This document shows positions 56,078 to 64,000 of a stretch of DNA of 64,000 nucleotides, in pieces (position 1 is the first letter of the stretch; each line of letters starts with the position of its first letter). The DNA lies in contig JAEPMA010000001.1 in the NCBI GenBank assembly GCA_017644185.1, positions 434,001 to 498,000 on the forward strand, in the 5' to 3' direction. The notes under the pieces are model-generated. The model did not search any database and was not told where the DNA came from. It saw only the letters and a list, made by a program, of their open reading frames with translations. Source of the DNA: Rhodospirillales bacterium (GTDB lineage: Bacteria; Pseudomonadota; Alphaproteobacteria; Rhodospirillales; Casp-alpha2). Made by a program: the position numbers and the translations under genes.

Positions 56078-56998
56078 TCAACTGATCAAGAGAAGCAATA
56101 CCGGCAAGGTAACGATGGCGGCGAGGTGTGTCGCGGTCACGATGGCCGCTGCCACGGGGGCATCGCTCCCCATCTGGCGGGAGACGACATAACTGGTCGA
56201 CGACGTCGGTAAAGCAGCGAAAACCACGGGCACCATCAGGGCGTAGCTTTCCAGCCCCATCCAGACACAAAGACCGTAGGTCACGGCCGGTTGCAGGGCC
56301 AACTTGAAGAAGGTCGCGAGAAACACCGGTATGTGCGCATCGCGGACCGCGTGGATGGAGAGGCCGGCGCCGACGGCCATCAATCCCATGGGGAGTGCCG
56401 CGCGGCTCAGGAGTTCCAATGTCGGACCGATGATCGGGGGTAACCCCCAACCCGTGATATTGAACAGTCCGCCGACAAGGCTTGCCTGAATAAGCGGGTT
56501 CTTGATGCAGTCGATGGCGACGGCTTTCCAGCCTTTCGTGCCGCCCGGCCGGTCAAGCCATTTCAAGTGCCCCCAGACGCCCAGGAAATTGATGGTGATG
56601 GCGACCATGAAGACGCTGACGACCATCGGCCCGGTGGCCGCATCCCCGAAAACACCCAGCACGATGGCGAAGCCGACGTAAGTATTGGAGCGGAAACCGC
56701 CCTGAAAAACCGACACGAAGCGCTCGGGGCTCATTTTCATTGTGCCGTGGAACGGCACCGCGGCGGCAGCGGTCAGCAGAATGCCGACAACGACGGCGGC
56801 GGCGATCGGGAGCGCGTAGCCCCAGTCGATGTGCGCGCTGGCGATTTTGACAAACAAAAGTGACGGGAACAGCCCGCTGAAGGTCAGCTTCTCGACGAAC
56901 CGCCAGAACTCTTCTGGGAATCCCGACTTCGCCTTCATCAATATCCCGAGCGCGATAATCAGGAAAATCGGCGCGACGGCTGTAAAAACGAGTCCCAT
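56078..56998 (-). CDS. AEC (auxin efflux carrier) family transporter
   Basis: 306 aa with about ten hydrophobic segments in two halves; PTSSTSYVVSRQMGSDAPVA near the end is typical. Members carry malonate, malate or other organic acids; the substrate is unknown here. Its start overlaps the ruvX stop by one base, hence likely cotranscription. Confidence 0.88.
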   Translation of the reverse strand: MGLVFTAVAPIFLIIALGILMKAKSGFPEEFWRFVEKLTFSGLFPSLLFVKIASAHIDWGYALPIAAAVVVGILLTAAAAVPFHGTMKMSPERFVSVFQGGFRSNTYVGFAIVLGVFGDAATGPMVVSVFMVAITINFLGVWGHLKWLDRPGGTKGWKAVAIDCIKNPLIQASLVGGLFNITGWGLPPIIGPTLELLSRAALPMGLMAVGAGLSIHAVRDAHIPVFLATFFKLALQPAVTYGLCVWMGLESYALMVPVVFAALPTSSTSYVVSRQMGSDAPVAAAIVTATHLAAIVTLPVLLLLIS

Positions 56999-57471
56999 TA
57001 GAAACGCCCGCCAATGCTGTCGAGCGCACCTTGCAGGATGTAGCTCGCCGCCATCTTGTCGACCACGTCTTTCCTGCGCTTACGGGTCATGTCGGCCTCG
57101 TTGACGAGAAACCGCTCGATCGCGGATGTCGAAAGTCTTTCGTCCCAAAACGCATAGGGAAGTTGGAGGCGGGACGCAATTTCCTGTGTCAGGTCGCGTG
57201 TCGCCTGCGCGCGCGGCCCCTCGGTGCCGTCCATACTCACGGGAAGTCCGGCGACGATACCGCCGACTTCCTCGGACTTAATCAGGTTTTTCAGCTCTTC
57301 GATGGCCGGCGCGAGCTTCTTGCCGCGGTTAATTGTTCTCATCGGGCTAGCAACCATGAACAACGGATCGGAAATGGCAACGCCGACCGTTTTGTCGCCG
57401 ATATCCAGCCCCAGCAGGCGCGCGCCCATGGGCATGCCGTCGATCAGCGACTGGAGGGTCGAATGCAGCAT
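56998..57471 (-). CDS. ruvX: Putative pre-16S rRNA nuclease/Holliday junction resolvase RuvX (YqgF)
   Basis: 157 aa from ATG 57471; the frame is open far upstream, but those residues look non-coding. RNase-H-like fold: RLLGLDIGDKTVGVAISD, IVAGLPVSMDGTEG, WDERLSTSAIERFL and KDVVDKMAASYIL. YqgF processes the 5' end of 16S rRNA in E. coli; the resolvase role is older and less certain. First gene of the pair with the AEC carrier. Confidence 0.92.
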   Translation of the reverse strand: MLHSTLQSLIDGMPMGARLLGLDIGDKTVGVAISDPLFMVASPMRTINRGKKLAPAIEELKNLIKSEEVGGIVAGLPVSMDGTEGPRAQATRDLTQEIASRLQLPYAFWDERLSTSAIERFLVNEADMTRKRRKDVVDKMAASYILQGALDSIGGRF

Positions 57472-57604
57472 GAGGTGGGCTTTCCGCTCACGGTCCTGTG
57501 GCTGGCAAGAAACGAATGACTTGGATATCATAGACTTACGCTGATGACATTGCATTTTCGGATCGCCTGGAATTGCTGTTGGGGGCAGAGTGCGGGGGCA
57601 AAGC

Positions 57605-58438
57605 ATGAACAACATCCGTTTGCGGATGGTAGCCTGCCTAATTGAGAGGGTAGGCGTCGGAGGCATCGTCCTCGCGGCGATGCTGCTTGTCGGCGCTTTA
57701 TCACATGCCGCGGATATGGAGTTCATGGGCACGACGATCACGCCCGCGCCGGGCAAATACCTGGTCGAGAAAGACGTGAATGTCCGCGACGAACCCAAGA
57801 CCGAGGGTAAACGCCTGGGCGGTCTTAAGGCCGGTGACGTGGTCGATGTCATCGGGCGTGCGGGCAAGACGGCGTGGCTGGCCATCGTCGAAGACGGCAA
57901 GCCGGTAGGATTTGTCTATGGGACTGTGTTATCGCCGGTCATAGACGGGGCGATCAACGAGGACGTGACCGGCGAAATTCGCCTGGATACACATCACCGT
58001 TGCGGCTTTCGCGTTCATTTCGTCGGCAAGGTCGGGGGTGATACGGATGCGACCGACGACAGCTTCCGCGCCTCGGACTATGAAGTCAGCGTGGTCTGCG
58101 AGCGCCGCGGGAAGCGGATTCGTTTTCCGGCGCAAATGTTCATCACGGAAGTCCCATTCGACGGCTCGAACAAGCGCCAGGTATTCCAGATCAACGTCGA
58201 TCTGTTGGACGGGGTGCACGCGCTGCCGGATGTCTTTTCGACTATTATGTTATTCGATCTGGACAAGGGGCAGGTGACCTTCGACGGGGTTACTGCGGAT
58301 GAATACGCCCACCCGGAAGGGGGACTTGCATCGTTGCCGGCGACGGGCGTGCGCCGAGCCCTGGCGTCGGCCCTTGAAATCGCGATGACGCACTGGTCTG
58401 ACAAGCTCTGGGATGACATATTCCAACAAGCGAGCTGA
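57605..58438 (+). CDS. Secreted bacterial SH3-domain protein
   Basis: 277 aa from ATG 57605. N-terminal signal peptide/anchor (VGVGGIVLAAMLLVGALSHA), then an SH3b-like domain at ~45-105 (YLVEKDVNVRDEPKTEGKRL...GKTAWLAIVEDGKPVGFVYG). The C-terminal ~160 residues hold a single cysteine pair (HHRCGF and VVCERR) that may form a disulfide. Periplasmic; likely binds cell wall or protein. Specific function unknown. Confidence 0.78.
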   Translation: MNNIRLRMVACLIERVGVGGIVLAAMLLVGALSHAADMEFMGTTITPAPGKYLVEKDVNVRDEPKTEGKRLGGLKAGDVVDVIGRAGKTAWLAIVEDGKPVGFVYGTVLSPVIDGAINEDVTGEIRLDTHHRCGFRVHFVGKVGGDTDATDDSFRASDYEVSVVCERRGKRIRFPAQMFITEVPFDGSNKRQVFQINVDLLDGVHALPDVFSTIMLFDLDKGQVTFDGVTADEYAHPEGGLASLPATGVRRALASALEIAMTHWSDKLWDDIFQQAS

Positions 58439-58520
58439 CCCGCTAGCGTCTTTACGATGCTAGAACCGGGTGGTAGTTTCCGCGCCTGTTTTGACACCTT
58501 CCAGTTTTACGGAGACCCAG

Positions 58521-58808
58521 ATGTCGTTAACGAAAGACGATGTCCGCAAGATTGCGTTTCTGGCGCGTATCCGCGTTCCTGATGAACGCCTTGAGCCCCT
58601 TGCCGGCGAACTCAATAACATTGTCGGCTGGGTCGAGCAGTTGGGCGAAGTGAATACGGATGGGGTCGAGCCGATGACTAGCGTTGTTGAGACCGAAACG
58701 CCGATGCGCAAGGACGAGGTCACTGAAGGTGGCATCACCGATAAAGTGCTTTCCAACGCGCCCGATGGCGAAGGGCCATTTTACGGTGTGCCGAAGGTGG
58801 TGGAATGA
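58521..58808 (+). CDS. gatC: Asp/Glu-tRNA amidotransferase subunit C
   Basis: 95 aa from ATG 58521 (GGAGA upstream). [20 protein letters not shown] and [16 protein letters not shown] are GatC signatures; it holds GatA and GatB together. First gene of gatCAB, overlapping gatA (ATGA). Confidence 0.95.
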   Translation: MSLTKDDVRKIAFLARIRVPDERLEPLAGELNNIVGWVEQLGEVNTDGVEPMTSVVETETPMRKDEVTEGGITDKVLSNAPDGEGPFYGVPKVVE

Positions 58809-60283
58809 TGAGCGATCTTCGTGACTGGACCATTGCGTCGGCATCTGACGCGCTCGAAAAGGGAGAGGTTTCCTCGGTCGAACTGACCGGCGCGTTTATC
58901 GAAGCGATGGAGGCGGGGCGCACCCTCAATGCCTTCATCACCGAAACCCCGGAGCTGGCGCGTGAACGCGCGGCGGAATCCGATGCGCGCCGCAAGAATG
59001 GCGATGCGCGTGGCCCGATGGATGGCGTGCCGATCGCCATGAAAGATCTATTCTGCACCGAAGGGGTGCGGACCACGGCGGCATCTCACATTCTGGACAA
59101 CTTTATCCCCACCTATGAAAGCACGGTCAGCGGCAACCTGCGCGATGCGGGCTCGGTGATGTTGGGTAAGACCAATCTGGACGAGTTCGCCATGGGCTCT
59201 GCCAACATCACATCCTATTTCGGTTCGGTGAAGAACCCATGGACGCCCGAAGGCGCCAACGCCAATTTGGTGCCCGGCGGTTCGTCGGGGGGCTCTGTCG
59301 CCGCCGTTTCCGGCGGACTTGCGATTGCCGCGACGGGGACGGATACCGGTGGTTCGATCCGCCAACCCGCGTCGTTCACCGGGCTCGTTGGGATGAAGCC
59401 GACTTATGGGAGATGTTCGCGCTGGGGCGTGGTGGCGTTCGCCTCCAGCCTCGATCAGGCTGGGCCGCTGACGCGTAATGTTGAAGACGCCGCGATTATG
59501 CTGCAGGCAATGGCGGGGCACGATCCGAAGGATTCCACGTCGCTGCCATTGGATATGCCGGATTGCCGAGCCGCTTGCACGCGTGACGCCAAGGGACTAC
59601 GTGTCGGCATTCCAAAAGAATACACCCTCGACAGTATGCCCGCGGAAATTCAGAAGCTCTGGGATCAGGGTGCGCAGTGGTTCAGGGACATGGGCGCGGA
59701 CGTCGTCGAAGTGTCGCTGCCGCACACCAAGTATGCGCTGCCGACTTATTACATCGTCGCGCCGGCGGAGGCATCTTCCAACCTCGCGCGCTATGACGGC
59801 GTGCGGTACGGATTTAGAAAAGACGGCGCAAGCCTGGATGAAATGTACGAGCTGACGCGGGGCGAGGGCTTCGGCGCCGAAGTGCAGCGCCGAGTAATGA
59901 TTGGCACGTATGTTTTGTCGGCGGGTTATTACGACGCCTACTATGTCAAAGCGCAGCAGGTCAGAACGTTGATCGCGGAAGACTTCAAGAAGGTCTTTAA
60001 TGATGTCGACGTGTTGCTGACGCCCACCGCGCCCAGTGCCGCGTTCTTTGAGGGCGAGAAGATGGATGATCCCATCGCGATGTACCTGAACGACGTATTT
60101 ACCGTGCCGGCTTCACTTGCCGGATTGCCTGCGATCTCGGTGCCGGGCGGGCTCGATACATCGGGCTTGCCGCTTGGTCTGCAGTTGATCAGCGGCGTCT
60201 GTCAGGAAGAGACCCTGTTCCGCGCCGCGAGCGCGCTGGAGGAAGCGGCAGGTTTTACCGCCCGTCCGGGAGAGATGGCATGA
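58805..60283 (+). CDS. gatA: Asp/Glu-tRNA amidotransferase subunit A
   Basis: 492 aa amidase-signature enzyme. Ser-cisSer-Lys triad: Lys80 (PIAMKDLF), Ser160/161 ([11 protein letters not shown]) and Ser184 ([11 protein letters not shown]). It releases ammonia from glutamine for GatB. Overlaps both gatC and gatB by four bases, so the three are translated together. Confidence 0.97.
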   Translation: MMSDLRDWTIASASDALEKGEVSSVELTGAFIEAMEAGRTLNAFITETPELARERAAESDARRKNGDARGPMDGVPIAMKDLFCTEGVRTTAASHILDNFIPTYESTVSGNLRDAGSVMLGKTNLDEFAMGSANITSYFGSVKNPWTPEGANANLVPGGSSGGSVAAVSGGLAIAATGTDTGGSIRQPASFTGLVGMKPTYGRCSRWGVVAFASSLDQAGPLTRNVEDAAIMLQAMAGHDPKDSTSLPLDMPDCRAACTRDAKGLRVGIPKEYTLDSMPAEIQKLWDQGAQWFRDMGADVVEVSLPHTKYALPTYYIVAPAEASSNLARYDGVRYGFRKDGASLDEMYELTRGEGFGAEVQRRVMIGTYVLSAGYYDAYYVKAQQVRTLIAEDFKKVFNDVDVLLTPTAPSAAFFEGEKMDDPIAMYLNDVFTVPASLAGLPAISVPGGLDTSGLPLGLQLISGVCQEETLFRAASALEEAAGFTARPGEMA

Positions 60284-61737
60284 CCTATCTCATTCAGGGA
60301 GAGACGGGGGACTGGGAAGTCGTCATCGGCCTGGAGGTTCATGCCCAGGCCATTACTAACGCCAAACTGTTTTCCGGCGCACCGGCGACATTCGGCGCGG
60401 GGCCGAACGAAAACGTGTCGTTGATCGATGCCGCCATGCCGGGGATGCTGCCGGTCATCAACGAAATGGCCATCGAGCAGGCCGTAAGGACGGGGCTTGG
60501 CCTGCGCGCCGCGATCAACAAGTATTCCGTCTTCGAGCGGAAGAACTATTTCTACGCCGATCTTCCTCAAGGCTATCAGATCAGTCAGTACCTTCATCCG
60601 ATCGTGGGCGAGGGGGTGGTAACACTCGACCTTTCCGACGGTTCGACCCGCGACGTCGGGATCGAACGGCTGCATCTCGAGCAGGACGCCGGTAAGTCGA
60701 TCCACGACCAGGACCCGAAAAGATCCATGATCGATCTCAACCGCGCCGGCGTGGTGTTGATGGAGATCGTCTCGAAGCCCGATATCCGCTCGCCCGAAGA
60801 AGCGGGCGCGTATCTGAAGAAACTGCGTGCCATTCTCCGCTACCTCGGCACCTGCGACGGCAACATGGAAGAAGGTTCCATGCGGGCCGATGTGAACGTC
60901 TCCGTGCGGCCGAAGGGAGCGGACGAGCTGCGCACGAGGGTTGAGGTCAAGAACGTCAACTCGGTCAGGTTTGTGATGCAGGCGATCGAGGTCGAGGCCG
61001 AACGTCAGGTCGAAGTGTGGGAAGACGGTGATGAAGTGGTTCAGGAGACCCGCCTGTTCGATCCGAACAAGGGTGAAACCCGGGCGATGCGAACCAAGGA
61101 GTTTGCGCACGACTACCGTTATTTCCCCGATCCGGACCTGTTGCCGGTGCGCTTCGACGACGATTTTATCGAGCGCATCAAGGCGACGCTCCCCGAACTG
61201 CCGGACGATAAGAAAGACCGTTTCATCAACGATATGGGCTTGTCGGCATACGACGCAGGGGTGCTCGTCGCCGACCGTGAAACGGCGGCTTATTTCGAGG
61301 ACGCCGCCAAAGGGCGGGATGCGAAAACCGTTGCCAACTGGCTGACGACCAATCTGTTTGGCGCGCTCAAGAAGCTGGATAAAGGTATCGGCGAAAGCCC
61401 TGTTTCGGCGATACATCTGGGTGAGCTTGTCGGTCTGATCGAGGACGAGACGATTTCGACCAAGATTGCCAAGGATGTCTTCGAAGAGATGCTCAAGACG
61501 TCGAAGGCGCCGGGCGACATCGTCGAGGAAAAGGGTTTGAAGCAGATCACCGATACCGGTGCGATCGAGGCGATCGTCGACCAGGTGATTGCCGACAATC
61601 CCGAGCAGGCCGATGAGGTGCGTGGTGGTAACGACAAAGCCATCGGCTGGTTCGTTGGCCAGGTTATGAAGGCGTCCCAGGGCAAGGCTAACCCCGGCCA
61701 GGTCAACGGATTGCTGCGCGCCAAGCTGCTTGGATAA
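60280..61737 (+). CDS. gatB: Asp/Glu-tRNA amidotransferase subunit B
   Basis: 485 aa. [10 protein letters not shown] at the start, the tRNA-kinase part ([31 protein letters not shown]), and a C-terminal YqeY-like tail domain ([18 protein letters not shown]). It phosphorylates and amidates mischarged Glu-tRNA(Gln) and/or Asp-tRNA(Asn), indicating indirect tRNA charging. Confidence 0.97.
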   Translation: MTYLIQGETGDWEVVIGLEVHAQAITNAKLFSGAPATFGAGPNENVSLIDAAMPGMLPVINEMAIEQAVRTGLGLRAAINKYSVFERKNYFYADLPQGYQISQYLHPIVGEGVVTLDLSDGSTRDVGIERLHLEQDAGKSIHDQDPKRSMIDLNRAGVVLMEIVSKPDIRSPEEAGAYLKKLRAILRYLGTCDGNMEEGSMRADVNVSVRPKGADELRTRVEVKNVNSVRFVMQAIEVEAERQVEVWEDGDEVVQETRLFDPNKGETRAMRTKEFAHDYRYFPDPDLLPVRFDDDFIERIKATLPELPDDKKDRFINDMGLSAYDAGVLVADRETAAYFEDAAKGRDAKTVANWLTTNLFGALKKLDKGIGESPVSAIHLGELVGLIEDETISTKIAKDVFEEMLKTSKAPGDIVEEKGLKQITDTGAIEAIVDQVIADNPEQADEVRGGNDKAIGWFVGQVMKASQGKANPGQVNGLLRAKLLG

Positions 61738-61773
61738 TCGGTCGTGGCGCGGACCGGGGAAAACGGTCGCACA

Positions 61774-63600
61774 ATGACGGATTTGCTTCTACCCGATCCG
61801 AAAATATCGATATCCGACGACGGCACGCCCGTATCGGGTGTGTCGGGGGATGTTTATTTCTCGAAAGCCGGTGGCGTGGCCGAGACGCGGCACGTGTTTT
61901 TAGGAGGTATCGGCGCACCCGACATCTGGCACAAGCGCGGGCACGTCCGGATCGGCGAGCTGGGGTTCGGGACGGGGCTCAACTTTCTGGTCACGTGGCA
62001 TGATTGGAAGGCTTCGGCGCCAGTCGGCGCACAACTCGACTATTATGCGGTAGAGGGGTATCCGATCCCTCGAGATCAACTTCGCGGCATTCTTGATCAG
62101 GTGCCCGAACTGGCGGTGGAAGCGGATGCGTTGCTATCCGTGTGGCCTGTACGCGTCGGCGGCGTTCATCGTCTTTTGTTCGACAACGGGCGCGTTCGTC
62201 TGACGTTGATGTTCGGCGACGCCCACGGCGCGCTGGCGGACACCGAAGGTGCCGTCGATGCCTGGTATCTGGACGGCTTTGCGCCCTCGAAAAATCCGGA
62301 CATGTGGGACGATGAGGTTCTCTCCCATGTTAGACGGCTCTCGGCTCCGGGGGCACGGGTGGCGACGTTCTCCGCTGCGGGTGCTGTGCGCCGTGGGCTC
62401 GCAGACTTGGACTTCACGGTCGAGAAACGGCCCGGGCTCGGTAAGAAAAGAGATTGCGTCTCGGCGATGCTGCCGGGCGATCAATCCGAGGGCGCGTTTA
62501 AAACCGTGGCCATTGTTGGCGCCGGTATTGCTGGATGTTGTTTGGCCAGGGCTTTGTCGTCGCGCGGTCTGGACGTTACCCTGATCGATAAGGCGGGAAG
62601 CCACGGTGCCGGTGCGTCCGGGAACCCGGCAGCGCTTCTGGCACCGCGGCTGCCACGCGAGCGGACAGCGCTCGGCCGGATCATGGCGAGCAGCTATCTG
62701 TATGCAACGCGGTTTTATGACTCCCTCGCGAGGGAAGGAGCCGCCGTTTGGCTTGGGAAACGGGGCGGGTTGGCGCTGGCCCGGAACCAAGACGAAGCGG
62801 AGCGGCAATCGCGCGCCATTGCCGCCTTCGGATGGCCGGACGACGTCATGCGGCAGGTCGAAGCGGCTGAGGCATCATCTCTTAGCGGTATCGAAACGCA
62901 AATGGGCGGTCTTTGGTTCGCGGGCGCGGGAACGATCAACCCGCCTGAGGTCACGGCGCATCTGTCATCCGGTGTTGAACTCTTAAAAGCCGAGGTTGCC
63001 GGATACAAAAAGCAAACGGGCGGTTGGCGGGTCACGACAAGGACCGATGACGACATTGGGGTCTTCGATGCCGTCGTTCTGGCGGGCGGCACGGGATTGA
63101 TGGAACTTCCGGGTGCAAACCGATGGCCGTTAAAGGCCAACCGGGGCCAGCTAGCATATCTCCGCCCGTTGAATGCCGGCCCCATAGTGCCGATCACCTA
63201 TGGAGGATATCTCTCGCCGGAAATAACGCTGCCGGATGGGTTACGGGGTCATGTATTAGGCGCCACGTACGCGCGGCGGGACGAGGTGCCGGATACGGAC
63301 TGGGATACACTTCGTCCAGAAGACGAGGTGCAAATATTGGGGATGCTGGCGGACCATCTGCCGTCGATTGATGGGATTGAGCCGATGGGGGGACGCGTAT
63401 CACTGCGCGCCACGATCCGCGATTACATACCCTTGGCGGGGCCGGTCGATGACGGGCTTTTCGTTCTGGGTGGGCTTGGTTCGCGCGGATTTCTGACGGC
63501 GCCATTGTTATCCGAATTGATCGCCGATCAACTATCGGGGTCGCCGCTGCCACTCGAGGCTGATCTAATTGAGGCGTTGAATCCGGGACGATTTACCTAG
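61774..63600 (+). CDS. mnmC: Bifunctional tRNA wobble-uridine enzyme MnmC
   Basis: 608 aa from ATG 61774 (a GTG at 61744 is also in frame). N-terminal ~230 residues: SAM-methyltransferase (IGELGFGTGLNFLVTWHDWK, AWYLDGFAPSKNPDMW). C-terminal half: FAD oxidoreductase (VAIVGAGIAGCCLARALSSR, VLGGLGSRGFLTAPLLSE). It finishes mnm5s2U34 from cmnm5s2U34 in tRNA. It follows gatB closely. Its stop shares the palindrome CTAG with the stop of sufE. Confidence 0.93.
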   Translation: MTDLLLPDPKISISDDGTPVSGVSGDVYFSKAGGVAETRHVFLGGIGAPDIWHKRGHVRIGELGFGTGLNFLVTWHDWKASAPVGAQLDYYAVEGYPIPRDQLRGILDQVPELAVEADALLSVWPVRVGGVHRLLFDNGRVRLTLMFGDAHGALADTEGAVDAWYLDGFAPSKNPDMWDDEVLSHVRRLSAPGARVATFSAAGAVRRGLADLDFTVEKRPGLGKKRDCVSAMLPGDQSEGAFKTVAIVGAGIAGCCLARALSSRGLDVTLIDKAGSHGAGASGNPAALLAPRLPRERTALGRIMASSYLYATRFYDSLAREGAAVWLGKRGGLALARNQDEAERQSRAIAAFGWPDDVMRQVEAAEASSLSGIETQMGGLWFAGAGTINPPEVTAHLSSGVELLKAEVAGYKKQTGGWRVTTRTDDDIGVFDAVVLAGGTGLMELPGANRWPLKANRGQLAYLRPLNAGPIVPITYGGYLSPEITLPDGLRGHVLGATYARRDEVPDTDWDTLRPEDEVQILGMLADHLPSIDGIEPMGGRVSLRATIRDYIPLAGPVDDGLFVLGGLGSRGFLTAPLLSELIADQLSGSPLPLEADLIEALNPGRFT

Positions 63601-63995
63601 GCGGCGTGCGCCTTGGCGTGGCCAAACATGGTTTGCACCATGGCGTGAAGGCCGTTGGAGCGGCTTGGGCTCAGGTGATCGTTCAGACCGATGCCTTCGA
63701 TGAACTCAGGAGGCGTGTCTAGGATTTCCTGCGGCGTCCGGTTTGAATAGATCCTTAATAGAATGGCGATCAGGCCGGATACGATGGCGGCGTCCGATAT
63801 GGCGTGAAAAACGAGCCGGCCATCCTTGAATTCGGGAACCAACCACACCTGCGATTGGCAGCCACGCACCTTGAACTCATCTGTCATCCAGTCTTCGGGG
63901 AACGGGGGTAATTGCTGACCCAGGTCGATGATATGTTTGTAACGATCCATCCAGTCGTCGAGAAACTCGAACTCTTCAATCAGTTCGTTCTGCAC
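63597..63995 (-). CDS. sufE: Sulfur acceptor SufE (5' end at window edge)
   Basis: At least 132 aa. ELIEEFEFLDDWMDRYKHII, and VRGCQSQVWL with sulfur-carrying Cys46, are SufE hallmarks. SufE accepts persulfide sulfur from SufS for Fe-S cluster assembly. The frame begins with a GTG at 63995 and remains open to the window end, so the true start may lie beyond 64000. No other suf gene is visible. Confidence 0.93.
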   Translation of the reverse strand: MQNELIEEFEFLDDWMDRYKHIIDLGQQLPPFPEDWMTDEFKVRGCQSQVWLVPEFKDGRLVFHAISDAAIVSGLIAILLRIYSNRTPQEILDTPPEFIEGIGLNDHLSPSRSNGLHAMVQTMFGHAKAHAA

Positions 63996-64000
63996 TTCCG

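Noticed and set aside
56073-56090. Palindrome CTTGATCA-AC-TGATCAAG at the sulfotransferase/AEC junction.
   Set aside because: It is made of the two stop codons and their context; the two-base loop argues against a terminator, and no known operator fits.
57472-57900. N-terminal extension of ruvX to give a 300-aa protein.
   Set aside because: The extra 143 residues are low-complexity, overlap the divergent SH3-protein gene and are absent from the RuvX family.
60202-61416. A 404-codon minus-strand frame opposite gatB.
   Set aside because: Antisense of a conserved gene with His/Arg-rich nonsense composition.

Overview
The window is a GC-rich, densely packed chromosomal segment of an alphaproteobacterium, most likely a Rhodospirillales-type lineage. 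The pointers are a stand-alone DivK, HisZ next to PurA, the GatCAB operon, a PAS_5-type protein, a one-domain bacterial cereblon (CULT) protein of the kind known from Magnetospirillum, and PhoB-type boxes. No rRNA, tRNA, CRISPR array, transposase, integrase or prophage was seen. The assignment rests on gene content; no database was searched.

Layout. 0.1-2 kb: a split TPP-dependent sulfopyruvate-decarboxylase-like enzyme, then a small membrane protein bracketed by two inverted ~100-bp palindromic repeats. 2-4.1 kb: thiC under a TPP riboswitch. 4.1-8.3 kb: an orphan hairpin terminator, a CBS-type histidine kinase, and a two-gene unit of a degenerate kinase-like membrane protein plus a small membrane protein. 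8.6-11.8 kb: hisZ-purA and a secreted protein. 11.9-15.5 kb: a phosphonate-type ABC transporter (phnD, phnC and two phnE) behind a Pho box. 15.6-20 kb: HAD hydrolase, gamma-glutamyltransferase, glycosyltransferase and a Crp/Fnr regulator. 20-29 kb: a 31-codon ORF, divK, rpmG, S41 protease, rnr, topA, dprA. 29-35 kb: EmrAB-like efflux pump and a copA-cueR unit with a MerR-type 19-bp-spacer promoter. 35-45.6 kb: PAS protein, NUDIX hydrolase, PiT phosphate transporter with a Pho box, Ppx/GppA, RlmE, GuaB, RsmB-like methyltransferase, an unknown linker-rich protein, TerB-like protein, MscS channel and YbjQ. 45.7-52.1 kb: alpha/beta hydrolase, CobD-like enzyme, TauE/SafE exporter, DUF1932-type dehydrogenase, D-aminoacylase-like amidohydrolase, cupin, Rdx protein and the CULT protein. 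52.1-55 kb: pyrB-pyrC-plsY, where PyrC has a degraded metal/substrate site. 55-64 kb: sulfotransferase, AEC carrier, RuvX, an SH3-like protein, gatCAB, mnmC and sufE, which runs off the right edge.

Connections. Phosphorus genes recur (phn transporter, PiT, Ppx/GppA), and the first two carry candidate PhoB boxes, so they may belong to one phosphate-starvation response. The usual alphaproteobacterial order pyrB-pyrC-plsY-dprA-topA-rnr-rpmG-divK is kept in orientation but interrupted by about 23 kb between plsY and dprA. Several convergent gene pairs share or abut stop codons and leave no space for terminators. The most unusual items are the cereblon-like protein in the pyr-plsY unit, the pseudokinase unit, the orphan terminator and the 31-codon ORF.
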